Shown here in pieces: positions 16,495 to 25,700 of a DNA stretch of 64,000 nucleotides. Source of the DNA: Bdellovibrionales bacterium (GTDB taxonomy: Bacteria > Bdellovibrionota > UBA1018 > CAIMNF01); the NCBI GenBank assembly GCA_947502835.1, contig CANNBJ010000003.1:310001-374000 (forward strand), read 5' to 3'. Below the pieces are notes generated by a model, which was not told the origin of the DNA, searched no databases, and worked only from the letters and a program-made list of their open reading frames with translations. Made by a program: the position numbers and the translations under genes. Every line of letters starts with the position of its first letter. Positions within the stretch are counted from its first letter, which is position 1.

Positions 16495-17772
16495 TCAGGA
16501 GATCATCCGGATTCTTCTTCCTTGGAAATAAGCAAGAACGCCGAAGGTGATCGACAGGTAAGCGGTGTTGGAGAATCCGTGCATCGCACTTGCTCCAGCT
16601 CCTTCCGTAACAACGGAGCCTGCAAGAAAGGTTGCGGAAGCAGCTCCGATTTGATGAACGCAGGTGTTAAGGCTCATGAAACTTCCCCGGCGCGAGGAGG
16701 GGATGCTTGATGAGATGATGGTGACCGCCGGAACCGATCTGAAATTCGAAAGAACGAAAATCGAGGTGGTGATCAGAAGAGTCATTCCCACGGAGGCCTG
16801 GCCAAGGTGTGTGATGAAAAATACCGGAATTAAAAAAAGCAATCCGGTCTTTGTAAAGGTCCGGCGGGCCCCGAAGCGATCCACGGTCTTTCCCATCAGG
16901 ATTCCGCTCACCACGGTCATGAATCCACCGAGTAAATAAATATGGGGAAGGTTTTGCGAGGGAAATCCAGTGTTGCTCACCAAGTAGGCACTGATGAAGG
17001 GAATCACCACGAATTGGGAGTGCACCATAAGAAGAGTTGTCAGGAGAGCATTCCGGGCATTCGGGTCAAGTGCGTTCTCTGTGATTCCCGAGAAGAAACC
17101 CTTCGGATCGACGCTCAGGTTCCATCTGCCTTTTGGAACGACCTGAATCGCAAGAACCAGGGCGAAGGTTCCCACAACCACAATGGATCCGAAAGTCGCA
17201 TGCCAGCCAATATGGTTGGAAAGATAAAGGCCGGTCGGAACCCCGATGATGCTTGCGAGCGAATAGGAGGTCAGGAGTTTACCCGTGGCAAGGCCGCGCT
17301 CCGCGATGGGAAACAAGTCTCCGATAATTGCATAGCAGATCCCCGATAAAAGCCCTGCAAATGCTCCTGTGATTGCCCGGGCGATCAGGAGCGTCTGAAC
17401 CTCGTGAGCATAGGCGCAGAAGAGGGTTCCGATTAAAAACCCGAGAAAGGACGCAACCAGTGATACCTTGCGATCCAGCCTGTCAAAGATGAGGGACCCG
17501 AGAAGGCCGAAGATTCCCGCTGAAAAAGAATAAATTGAAACGAGAAAGGAGAACTCCTTCGGAGTGATCCCGAAAAGTTCCATGAGCCTCGGACCAAGCG
17601 GCATCATCACCATGTAGTCCATGGTTGTGGAAAACATGATCAAAGTGAGAACCGCAAGCACCCACTTTCGCCGAGAGGGATGGATGGAAAATCGGGGATG
17701 AGCCCTTCGTTCCTCAAAAGGGTAGACCGCATCGATCGGCCGAGCGGATGGTTGTGGTGTGGTCTCGGGCAT
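16495..17772 (-). CDS. Major facilitator superfamily transporter
   Basis: Twelve-helix MFS transporter of about 425 residues. TM1 starts at RRKWVLAVLTLIMFSTTMDY, followed by FSFLVSIYSFSAGIFGLLGS and the MFS loop motif IFDRLDRKVSLVASF between TM2 and TM3. The fold resembles drug or arabinose-efflux-type exporters; the substrate is unknown. An N-terminal cytoplasmic extension of about 30 residues is rich in Arg and Pro. I place the start at the ATG at 17772; the longer ORF start would reach into the thiolase gene. Even so, the start codons of this gene and the divergent thiolase lie only 14 bases apart, so their promoters must sit inside each other's coding DNA or one start is wrong. Confidence 0.85.
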   Translation of the reverse strand: MPETTPQPSARPIDAVYPFEERRAHPRFSIHPSRRKWVLAVLTLIMFSTTMDYMVMMPLGPRLMELFGITPKEFSFLVSIYSFSAGIFGLLGSLIFDRLDRKVSLVASFLGFLIGTLFCAYAHEVQTLLIARAITGAFAGLLSGICYAIIGDLFPIAERGLATGKLLTSYSLASIIGVPTGLYLSNHIGWHATFGSIVVVGTFALVLAIQVVPKGRWNLSVDPKGFFSGITENALDPNARNALLTTLLMVHSQFVVIPFISAYLVSNTGFPSQNLPHIYLLGGFMTVVSGILMGKTVDRFGARRTFTKTGLLFLIPVFFITHLGQASVGMTLLITTSIFVLSNFRSVPAVTIISSSIPSSRRGSFMSLNTCVHQIGAASATFLAGSVVTEGAGASAMHGFSNTAYLSITFGVLAYFQGRRIRMIS

Positions 17773-17786
17773 GCTACCCACTATAC

Positions 17787-18983
17787 ATGGCAAAAATTCA
17801 CTCTGCATTTCCAAAACCGATATTTATGAGCGCATCCACGCGGACTCCGATCGGAAAGTTCGGAGGCAGCTTAAAGCACATCCCGGCAGGGGAGCTTGCG
17901 GCTCTTGCATTGAAAGAGTGTGTGAGGCGTGCCGAGGGTTCGGATCTCCCTGCCCGAACTCCGGACCTGGTGTACCTGGGGCATGCGCGCCAGGCTGGAG
18001 CAAGGCCAAACCCCGCGCGTCAAGCGACTCTTTTTTCGGGACTTCCGGAATCGGTGGCGGCGATCACCTTCAATCAGGCCTGTGCCTCGGGAATGGCCGC
18101 AGTGATTTCAGGAGCGGAAAAGATCGCTCTCGGTCGTGCGCGTTCCGTCTACGCGGGAGGGGTGGAAAGCATGTCGAATACGCCGTATTTCCTCATGCAG
18201 GGCAGGTGGGGGCTTCGCATGGGAAACTCGGAAATCCTGGATGGGATGACCCAAGATGGCTTCCATTGCCCGATGGCGAACATGTTGATGGGAGCAACGG
18301 TGGACACCTACCTCGCAAAGGAGCTTGGAATCAGCCGAAAGGAACAAGACGAGTATGCCCTGCTCTCCCAAACCCGTGCCGAAAACTCTTGGAAAAACGG
18401 ATTTTTTCAGGCGGAGACCTTTGAGGTTCCCGGGGATGGAAAGAATCCCGGCCTCAAGGAGGATGAGCATCGGAGAGGCTCGACGACCCTTGAGAGCCTT
18501 GCCAAGCTGCCACCTGTGTTTGACAAGACCTCAGGCACTGTCACAGCGGGCAATGCAAGTGGAGTCACTGATGGCGCCGCGTTTTTGCATCTGAGCGACC
18601 AAGCATCCGGTGCCGCCGATACTGAGCTTCTTGATTACGAAATGATCGGTCTTGATCCGAAGCGCATGGGCCTTGGGCCGGTGGAATCCATGCGAAGACT
18701 GCTTTCTCGCCAAGGCTTGCAGGTTTCGGATCTCGAGGCAGTGGAGCTGAATGAGGCCTTCGCCGCCCAAGTTTTGGCATGCAATCGTGAGCTCAAGATT
18801 CCGATGGAAAAGCTCAATATCAGGGGTGGTGCGATTGCGATTGGTCATCCGATAGGTGCGACAGGGACGAGAATTCTTGTCACTTTGAATCATGTATTAA
18901 AGGGGAAATCGGGTGCGCTCGGCATTGCAACGCTTTGCGTTAGCGGAGGTCAAGGAGTGGCGATTTTGGTGCGAAGTTTGTAG
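17787..18983 (+). CDS. Thiolase / acetyl-CoA C-acetyltransferase
   Basis: Thiolase of 398 residues that condenses two acyl-CoA molecules or cleaves 3-ketoacyl-CoA. The start motif TRTPIGKFGGSL, the nucleophilic Cys in FNQACASGMAA, the active-site His in AIAIGHPIGATGTR and the second Cys in LCVSGGQGVA are all present. The ATG at 17787 leaves an N-terminal stretch (MAKIHSAFPKPIF) that aligns with the first strand of thiolases, so the later ATG at 17826 is too short. Whether it is biosynthetic (AtoB/PhaA-type) or degradative (FadA-type) is not certain; no 3-hydroxyacyl-CoA dehydrogenase is adjacent. It could work with the CoA-transferase pair to dispose of acetoacetyl-CoA. Confidence 0.9.
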   Translation: MAKIHSAFPKPIFMSASTRTPIGKFGGSLKHIPAGELAALALKECVRRAEGSDLPARTPDLVYLGHARQAGARPNPARQATLFSGLPESVAAITFNQACASGMAAVISGAEKIALGRARSVYAGGVESMSNTPYFLMQGRWGLRMGNSEILDGMTQDGFHCPMANMLMGATVDTYLAKELGISRKEQDEYALLSQTRAENSWKNGFFQAETFEVPGDGKNPGLKEDEHRRGSTTLESLAKLPPVFDKTSGTVTAGNASGVTDGAAFLHLSDQASGAADTELLDYEMIGLDPKRMGLGPVESMRRLLSRQGLQVSDLEAVELNEAFAAQVLACNRELKIPMEKLNIRGGAIAIGHPIGATGTRILVTLNHVLKGKSGALGIATLCVSGGQGVAILVRSL

Positions 18984-19061
18984 ATTGGTCTTGCATCGCT
19001 TTGAGGTTTTGTGGAAGCATCTTTCCCATAACAACATTCCTATCTAGGAAAGGACATATAC

Positions 19062-19340
19062 ATGAAAAACGTATTCGTACTTGCTTTGATCGCTGGTTTC
19101 GCAATGACTTCTGTTTCTTTCGCAAACGAGCACACTGCTGATGCTGCACACGCAGATGCACACGCTGCTGCTCCTGCTGATGCTGCACACGCAGACCACG
19201 CTGAGAAGAAGACCGAGAAGAAATCTCCAAAGAAAAAAGCCAAGAAAGCTAAAGCTGAAGCTGCTCACACTGAAGCAGCTCCTGCTGCTGAAGCTCCTGC
19301 CGCTGCAGCTCCTACAACTACAACACCAGCTGGTCACTAA
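19062..19340 (+). CDS. Small secreted Ala/His/Lys-rich low-complexity protein
   Basis: A 92-residue protein with a clear signal peptide (MKNVFVLALIAGFAMTSVSFA) and a mature part of low complexity: His/Ala/Asp repeats (ADAAHADAHAAAPADAAHAD), a Lys-rich basic block (KKTEKKSPKKKAKKAKAE) and an Ala/Pro/Thr tail. It contains a 22-base exact direct repeat (19135-19156 and 19174-19195). Codon choice (GCT, AAA, GAA) differs from the GCC/GCG-leaning neighbours, the ribosome binding site (AGGAAAGGA) is strong, and a perfect intrinsic terminator follows. Together these suggest a monocistronic, highly expressed gene. No known domain. Possible roles are metal binding through the histidines or a histone-like or envelope-associated basic tail; neither is proven. 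Confidence 0.75.
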   Translation: MKNVFVLALIAGFAMTSVSFANEHTADAAHADAHAAAPADAAHADHAEKKTEKKSPKKKAKKAKAEAAHTEAAPAAEAPAAAAPTTTTPAGH

Positions 19341-19362
19341 GATTCTCGCTCCATGTGAGATC

Positions 19363-19400
19363 AAAAAAGGGCTGCTCCTTCGGGAGTGGCCCTTTTTATT
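19363..19400 (+). terminator. Strong Rho-independent terminator
   Basis: GGGC and GGCCC-side arms enclose CTCC-TTCG-GGAG with a UUCG-type tetraloop, preceded by an A-run and followed by CCCTTTTTATT. It lies 22 bases after the small secreted protein stop. The A-run on the other side means it may also act in reverse. Confidence 0.9.
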
Positions 19401-19450
19401 TGTGATCTGCACCTCTCATGGGTAGTGTCAGGCGCAGGATCGGAGAGTTC

Positions 19451-20065
19451 ATGATTTTGAAAAAAGGCAATCAATCCAAACCCCGGGGGGCGGCACCCGC
19501 TGAATCCCCTTCGATTGAGTTCATCAAGCCCAGGATCCGCGACATCATCGAGTCTTTCGGTGAGGACCCCTCTCGCGAGGGGCTTCTCGATACGCCGAAG
19601 CGTTTTGCCAAATCCATGGGGTTTCTGACCTCCGGATACGGACAGACTGCAAAGGATGTGGTGGGGTCGGCGCTCTTTCAAGCCGAATCAAGCGAGATGA
19701 TCATTGTCCGCGACATTGAGCTCTATTCCATGTGCGAGCACCACATGTTGCCGTTTTTCGGAAAGGCCCACGTGGCCTATATCCCGAACAAAAAAATCAT
19801 CGGCTTGTCCAAGATTCCAAGAATTGTGGATGTGTACTCCAGAAGGCTGCAGGTGCAGGAACGGCTGACCGCCGAGATTGCGGATGCGCTGATGGGAACC
19901 CTGAAGCCCCAAGGGGTGGCGGTGGTCATTGAGGCCGCTCACTTTTGCATGATGATGAGAGGGGTGGAAAAGCAGAATTCGAAGACCATCACCTCAGCCA
20001 TGAGGGGAGTGTTTTACACCGAGAGCGATACCCGGCGGGAGTTCCTCAATCTCCTTCGTGCCTGA
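19451..20065 (+). CDS. folE: GTP cyclohydrolase I
   Basis: Opens GTP to 7,8-dihydroneopterin triphosphate, the first step of folate (and in some bacteria queuosine) synthesis. The 204-residue protein has the zinc-binding [13 protein letters not shown] and the third ligand in [14 protein letters not shown], plus FEDPSREGL-type substrate residues ([16 protein letters not shown]). The ATG at 19451 is chosen over 19418 because ggagag lies just before it; the longer start overlaps the preceding terminator region and has no ribosome binding site. The gene ends 6 bases from the stop of the convergent kinase-fold gene, with no room for a dedicated terminator. Confidence 0.95.
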   Translation: MILKKGNQSKPRGAAPAESPSIEFIKPRIRDIIESFGEDPSREGLLDTPKRFAKSMGFLTSGYGQTAKDVVGSALFQAESSEMIIVRDIELYSMCEHHMLPFFGKAHVAYIPNKKIIGLSKIPRIVDVYSRRLQVQERLTAEIADALMGTLKPQGVAVVIEAAHFCMMMRGVEKQNSKTITSAMRGVFYTESDTRREFLNLLRA

Positions 20066-20071
20066 TGACGG

Positions 20072-20968
20072 TCAGAATGGATCAAACAGAATCAGCTCGT
20101 CATTTTCCGTCACCATGATGTTGTCGGATTTGAGGAGGATCAGAATCTCTTCATCCTTGAGCTCGATCAAGTTGCGGAATTGCCCCCGCAACAGCCGTTC
20201 GAAGTCCGGGTTCGCTGTTTCGCCGGCACCCGATTCCGGAAATTCAGACTTCCAGAGTTTATTTGCCTTGAGGAGCATGGGTTGAGCCTTCAGGAAATCA
20301 GGACGGTCCACAATCATCTTCCTGTGGTTCGGGTAATAGTTCTCCTCAGGCCGTTCGATCGAGACTTCAAAGCCTTTTGCACTGAGCGCGGATTCCACTC
20401 CCCGGAGCCAGTCTGAATAGTGCTTGAAAAGCTTTCGTTTTCGTTCGAGTGATCCATTTGAATCCACAAGGACTTCAGCAAGGGGGCGTCCCTCGATCCA
20501 AGGATTCTTCTGAACGACCTTGGTTTCCAACTCCGTGACTTTGGGCGCTTTTGGCGCAAGAAAAACCGAGTCGATGATCCTGACCGGTGGTGTGGGGGCC
20601 GGTGTCAGCTTCCGAAGGACTTTCAAACTGTAGTAATCATTGAACGCCTCGTGCAGGGAGTTTACCTTCAGGATGAATCGTTCGCCCGTTCCGGCAATCC
20701 CTTTCAAAACGGCCGCATGTTCGGATTCCGTCAAGAGTGTGAGGGTGAACTTTCGCATGTCATACGGAGCATGCTCACGAAGGATTTCCTCGGCTGCACG
20801 AACCTTGGAGTTCTTGAAGATGGAGCTGATGCTTGCCGTACAAAACTGTCGTGAGGGATCCTCGCAACCGGCCCCTGCAAAATGACCGTAAAGAAATCCG
20901 GGTGCCGCCATCAGGCTGCAAAGCAGGAACCAGCGAAGGTGTTTTTTTGAAGACGGGATCAAAGTCAT
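20072..20968 (-). CDS. Exported protein with APH/choline-kinase-like fold
   Basis: Not assigned to a named family. The start at 20968 follows TAGGA at good spacing, and residues 8-35 (HLRWFLLCSLMAAPGFLYGHF) form a signal peptide or membrane anchor. The rest resembles an aminoglycoside-phosphotransferase-type kinase: GTGERFILKVNSLHE like the ATP-holding lysine strand, WIEGRPLAEVL like the hinge, and a C-terminal LLKSDNIMVTENDELILFDPF that parallels the catalytic HxDxxxxN loop and the metal-binding D of these kinases. The catalytic His/Asp position reads as K-S-D, so the loop is partly degenerate. A cytoplasmic-type kinase fold outside the inner membrane, where ATP is lacking, is unusual; it may be a pseudokinase or may be anchored facing inward. 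Confidence 0.6.
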   Translation of the reverse strand: MTLIPSSKKHLRWFLLCSLMAAPGFLYGHFAGAGCEDPSRQFCTASISSIFKNSKVRAAEEILREHAPYDMRKFTLTLLTESEHAAVLKGIAGTGERFILKVNSLHEAFNDYYSLKVLRKLTPAPTPPVRIIDSVFLAPKAPKVTELETKVVQKNPWIEGRPLAEVLVDSNGSLERKRKLFKHYSDWLRGVESALSAKGFEVSIERPEENYYPNHRKMIVDRPDFLKAQPMLLKANKLWKSEFPESGAGETANPDFERLLRGQFRNLIELKDEEILILLKSDNIMVTENDELILFDPF

Positions 20969-21096
20969 CAAGTTCCTATCGGCGGGATCGCTTCCTGGCA
21001 TTACCTCTCCTGTCGCACCCCAATGCGATCAGATGCAATCCAAGTGACCCACGCAGTGGTTTTTGAGTCAAATTTCTGGCATTGTTTCGATCGAGT

Positions 21097-21900
21097 ATGA
21101 TTCAAGAATCATCCACCCAAGCGAGAGCCCCCTTTATCGACGCCCACTGCCACTTAAGCGACCCTCGCATGAAGGATCGCTTGAGTCTCGCCATTGAGGA
21201 GGCCACCAAGGCCGGGGTGGGGCTCATGATGCTTGGTGGTGTTGAAAGCGATGAGTGGCGGCGGCAAGCACAACTGAAAAGAGACCATCCTGAGATTCTT
21301 CGGACGAGCTTTGGGATTCATCCATGGAGGGTTGCGAGCTGCAGCCTGCCGGAGCTTGAGCAGGAATTCCTGGTACTTGAGCGTGAAATTCAAAATGCCG
21401 ATGCATTGGGTGAGACAGGTCTTGATTTCCATCCGAAGAGGAATCCTGCAAGCGTTTCAATCCAAGAAGAGTTTTTCACGCGTCAGTTGAAGCTTGCGGA
21501 AAAGGCACGGAAGCCCCTTGTTCTCCATGTGGTTCGAGCCCATGCCCGCGCGCTTCTCCTCGTGCGAGAGGCGAATCTCACGGTGCCACTCATGATCCAT
21601 AGTTTTTCAGGAAGCGCGGATGAGGCAAGAGAGTGGGTCAGGATCGGGGCACTCCTCTCGTTTTCAGGCGGCATTGCCAGGAAGGATGAAGCCTCTTCCC
21701 AAAAGGCAAAAGAGGCCTTGAAGGCGACTCCACTTTCCAAGATCCTCTTTGAAACCGATGCGCCGGATCAGGCCTTTTGCGAAGGAATCCATGAACCCCG
21801 TTTAGTGATTGAGATTTATCGGGCGGCTGCCGCGCAGCTTGGCCTCGAGCTTCAGGAGCTGAAAGAAATTGTGGCTGAAAATTTCGCCAAAATCAGATAA
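21097..21900 (+). CDS. tatD: TatD family metal-dependent hydrolase
   Basis: TatD-type TIM-barrel hydrolase of 267 residues, a family with DNase activity and roles in DNA quality control. Metal ligands are visible in order: FIDAHCHLSD at the start, GETGLDFHP, the His in VLHVVRAHA, HSFSGSADEA and the Asp in LFETDAP. The ATG at 21097 is used; a TTG five codons upstream is possible and neither has a strong ribosome binding site. tcdA follows after 12 bases, so the two are probably co-transcribed. Exact substrate specificity within the TatD/YcfH/YjjV group is not resolved. Confidence 0.9.
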   Translation: MIQESSTQARAPFIDAHCHLSDPRMKDRLSLAIEEATKAGVGLMMLGGVESDEWRRQAQLKRDHPEILRTSFGIHPWRVASCSLPELEQEFLVLEREIQNADALGETGLDFHPKRNPASVSIQEEFFTRQLKLAEKARKPLVLHVVRAHARALLLVREANLTVPLMIHSFSGSADEAREWVRIGALLSFSGGIARKDEASSQKAKEALKATPLSKILFETDAPDQAFCEGIHEPRLVIEIYRAAAAQLGLELQELKEIVAENFAKIR

Positions 21901-21912
21901 GTTTGGTCGCCT

Positions 21913-22785
21913 ATGGAAACGACCCAAAATCCCCAGATTCTCCCCATGACCGACTCCGAGATGGAGACCTATCGCCTGCATCGGCGCTTTGATCGCATGG
22001 GCCGCTTGGTAGGGGATTCGGTCATGGAAAAGCTCTTTCGCTCTCATGTGATGATTGTGGGTGTAGGCGGGGTGGGCTCTTTTGCCGCAGAGTCGATCGC
22101 GCGTTCCGGAGTCGGCAAGATTACCCTCGTTGACTTCGATGAGATCTGCATTACGAACTTCAATCGACAGTTGCACTCCCTAAACGGACTTGTGGGCGAA
22201 AAAAAGGTTGAAGTGATGGCCGAGCGTCTTCAAAAAATCAACCCGCAGGCAAGCATCCTTGCGATCACCAAATTCTACAACGCACGCTTCAGTGAGGAGA
22301 TTTTCAATGAAGCGACAAGCGAGCAGGGCAGCAAGCCTGATTTTGTAATTGATGCGATCGACAGTGTCACTCCTAAATGCCATTTACTTGAGAAATGCCG
22401 GAACGAAAACATTCGCGTGGTGACCTCGACCGGGTCCGGCGGAAAGATGGATCCAACACGGATTCGCGTAAAGGATCTGGGGCTTACGACAGTGGATCCG
22501 CTTGCAAAAGCCCTGCGCAGGATTCTTCGCGATCAACACGGGTTTCCGGAAACAGGAGAGTTCAATATCCCTGCAATTTATTCTGAAGAGCCTTCGCAAG
22601 CGCCGATGGAGTTGAACTACGACAACGGAAAAGGATTCCGCTGTGTGTGTCCCCAAGGGCAAAACGAGTTCTTCAATTGTGACAATCGCAACGTGATCTT
22701 GGGCAACGCAAGTTTCGTCACGGGCGCCTTTGGCCTTGCTTGTGCATCCGTTGTGGTACGGGAAGTGAGCGGAAACGGGGCGTGA
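21913..22785 (+). CDS. tcdA: tRNA threonylcarbamoyladenosine dehydratase
   Basis: E1-like ThiF-fold enzyme (CsdL/YgdL family) that cyclises the t6A37 modification in ANN-decoding tRNAs to ct6A using ATP. The Rossmann motif is VMIVGVGGVGSFAAESIARSG, followed by the ATP-site segment DFDEICITNFNRQLHSL typical of this family and IDAIDSVTPKCHLLEKCRN. The length of 290 is close to TcdA proteins. The convergent RND gene ends 7 bases after its stop. The same window also encodes TrmO, a second enzyme acting on t6A37. Confidence is high for the family and good for TcdA over other ThiF proteins. Confidence 0.88.
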   Translation: METTQNPQILPMTDSEMETYRLHRRFDRMGRLVGDSVMEKLFRSHVMIVGVGGVGSFAAESIARSGVGKITLVDFDEICITNFNRQLHSLNGLVGEKKVEVMAERLQKINPQASILAITKFYNARFSEEIFNEATSEQGSKPDFVIDAIDSVTPKCHLLEKCRNENIRVVTSTGSGGKMDPTRIRVKDLGLTTVDPLAKALRRILRDQHGFPETGEFNIPAIYSEEPSQAPMELNYDNGKGFRCVCPQGQNEFFNCDNRNVILGNASFVTGAFGLACASVVVREVSGNGA

Positions 22786-22792
22786 CCCCCTG

Positions 22793-25700
22793 TCATTCCG
22801 CCTCGGCCACGCCGAACACGCTCTTCACGGTCCGGTTTGACCAGATCCTGAAGCGGTCCACAAACGAGAATGCAGCTGGAACGACCACAAGAGTCAGAAG
22901 CGTCGAACTCACGAGGCCTCCGATGATTGCAATCCCCATCGAAGTCCGCTGACGGGAAGCCTCGTTTAATCCGAGCGCGATGGGAATCGTACCCGCAATG
23001 AGTGCAACCGAGGTCATCAGGATCGGACGCAAGCGAGTCTTTCCGGCCTTGATCATGGCGCTTGAGCGGTCCATGCCTTCGCGAATCAGGTGATTTGCGT
23101 AGTCCACAAGCAGAATCGAGTTCTTCACGGCAACCCCGAGAAGCATGATCACCCCGATCATCGAGAAGATATTGAGAGACTCCTGGGTGATGGCAAGAGC
23201 AACAAGAGAGCCGCAGAAGGCGAGGGGAAGGGCAAGCATGATGGTGAGCGGGGTCACAAACGACTCATAGAGGGATGCGAGCACCAAAAAGATGAACAGA
23301 ACCCCGAAGAACAAGGCTGTGATCATGCTCTCGCCCAACTCCTTGAAGTTCTCCGCCTGTCCCACATAGGCATAGCGAAAGCCGACGGGGAGCTTCAGCT
23401 CGGGGTCCGAGGCCAAAAGCGTATCGATGTTGCCCATGACATTTCCCATTCCGTAGCCCGGGGTGATGTCCGCCTGAATCTGGATGTACCGGGAGCGATC
23501 CTGACGGTTCACCTTGGAAGGTCCTGTTTTCTCAATCTTTGATGCAACATCCGAGAGCTTGACGAGATTGTTGTTCAGGTTCGGCACATAGTAGGTTTGG
23601 TAACCTGCCTTGAGATTCCGCTGGTCCTCTTTCAGGCGCGTGCGGACATCGTACTCAACTCCGCCCGTCCTGAATTTCGCGACGTCGTTTCCTTCGATGA
23701 GGGCCCGCATCTCATACCCGAGACTTGCCGGGGTCACACCGAGTTCCGATGCCCGTGATGGATTCATGGCAAGCTGCACTTCGGGTTTTCCGGGCCTGAA
23801 GTTGATGTCGATGTCCTTGAGTCCGGGCTCGTTCTTCTTCAAGTGCTCAAGCAACTTCATGGTGTAGGCTTCCAAAGACTCCTGATCGGGCGATACCACG
23901 TTCAGGTTGAAGGGGCGTTGCCCGCCACCCACGGCATCGTAGTCCTTTACCTTGGGATTGGCGTAGGCATATTCCTTCATTTGTTCACGGATTTTTTCCT
24001 TCACTTGGGAGGTGTTCAGTTTTCTGGATTTTGAGGGAGTCAGGTGGACATAGAAGGTTCCCACATTCGACTCGGCATTTCGACTCCCGACCGAGAGGGC
24101 TGCCAGATCCACTTCAGAATTTGCGCGAATCACGGAATCGAGTTTCAAACCAAGTTCGGATGTTGCCTCAAGAGAGGTTCCGGGAGGCAGATCGAAATCC
24201 ACCGAAAACTCGCCGGCATCCTGGGGTGGAAGAAAGGTCTTCGGCACGAACTTTCCGGTAAACATGCAGAGAAAGAAAATCGCCACACTGATCAAAAGGG
24301 CCTTCATGGGTTTTCGGGTGACTGAGCCAAGAAGGGTTTCGTAATACTCCTCAAGCCAGACCTGACCTTTCTCAAACCGGGAGAGAATAGGTGCAAACAG
24401 CCGCTCAAAGAAGCCCTTTTCATGGCCCTTCTTGCTTGCAAAGTACGCAGAGAGCATGGGCGCGATGGTAAGCGCATCAAAGAGGGAAATCAGCATGGCA
24501 AAGCAAATCACAAAGCCGAACTGCTTGAAGAATTGTCCTACAACACCCTTTAAGAAGGCCACGGGCCCGAAAACCGCAATCACGGTCAGGGTTGTGGCCA
24601 CTACAGCTTGGGTAACTTCTTTTGTTCCCTCAAGTGCCGCCTGGATCGGTTTTTTCCCCATTTCAATGTGCCGGAAAATGTTTTCCCGGACCACGATCGC
24701 ATCATCAATGAGAAGACCCACAGAAAGCGAAAGCGCAAGAAGGGTCATGAGATTGATCGTGTAGCCCGAGGCCCACATCAGGAGGAACGCACCGAGCAGG
24801 GAGTTCGGCAGGGCAAGTGCCGTGATCAGGGTGGATCTTGCGTTTTGCAGAAACAGAAACACTACGATGACCGCAAGCAGGATCCCGATCGTGATCGATT
24901 CCTTCATGTCAGTGACGTTTGCCTTGATGTAGACCGAGCCGTCGCGCACCACATTCAGTTCGGGCGCCCCCTTCATCAGTTTCAACTCGGGCTCCAGGGC
25001 CTTGACCCGCTTCAACACATTGTCCACCACAGCCACGGTGTTCGCTCCGCTTTGTTTGAACACGTACAAAAAGAGCGATCTTTGGCCATTGATGAAAGTA
25101 CGGGATTTTTCGTCTTCCAGGGAGTCCTCGACCGAGGCCAGGTCCTTCACTCGCAGGGAGCGTTCTCCTCCGAAAAAGTTGATGAGGGTATTCCGGATGG
25201 AATCGAGCGATTCAAACTGCCCGAGCGTTCGAACGACGGATTCCTGTTTCAAATCCTCGTTCTTCCCGGCCGGAATGTTCTCGCCCGAGGTCGAGAGGCG
25301 CTGGTTCAGCGAGGTGAGCGAGAGCTCGCGGGATTTCAGTTTCTTTGCATCAAACGCAATCTTGATCTGCCGTTTACGTGCACCCAGGGAGTACACCTGT
25401 CCCACCTGGTCGATTTGCTCGATTTTCGAGCGGATTTTCTCGTTTGCAATGTCGTAGAGTTCGGCCTCCGAAAGCTTTTCTTTTGAGGAAAGCGAGAGGA
25501 TCACAATGGGTTGGTCCGAAGGGTCGAGTCTTCGGATCACCGGTTCTTTTACATCCTTCGGCAGCAGAAACTTGACCGCACCCACCCGGTCGCGGACCTG
25601 CTGTTCCGCGAATTTGATGTCGGTTTCAAGTGTGAACTCGGCGATCACCTGGGATACGCCCTCCTGGCTCACCGATGAAAGACGTTTCACCCCTTGAAGG

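Noticed and set aside
24608-25486. 292-codon plus-strand frame inside the RND gene
   Set aside because: Antisense to a full-length RND pump; composition rich in Arg/Gln/His typical of shadow frames.
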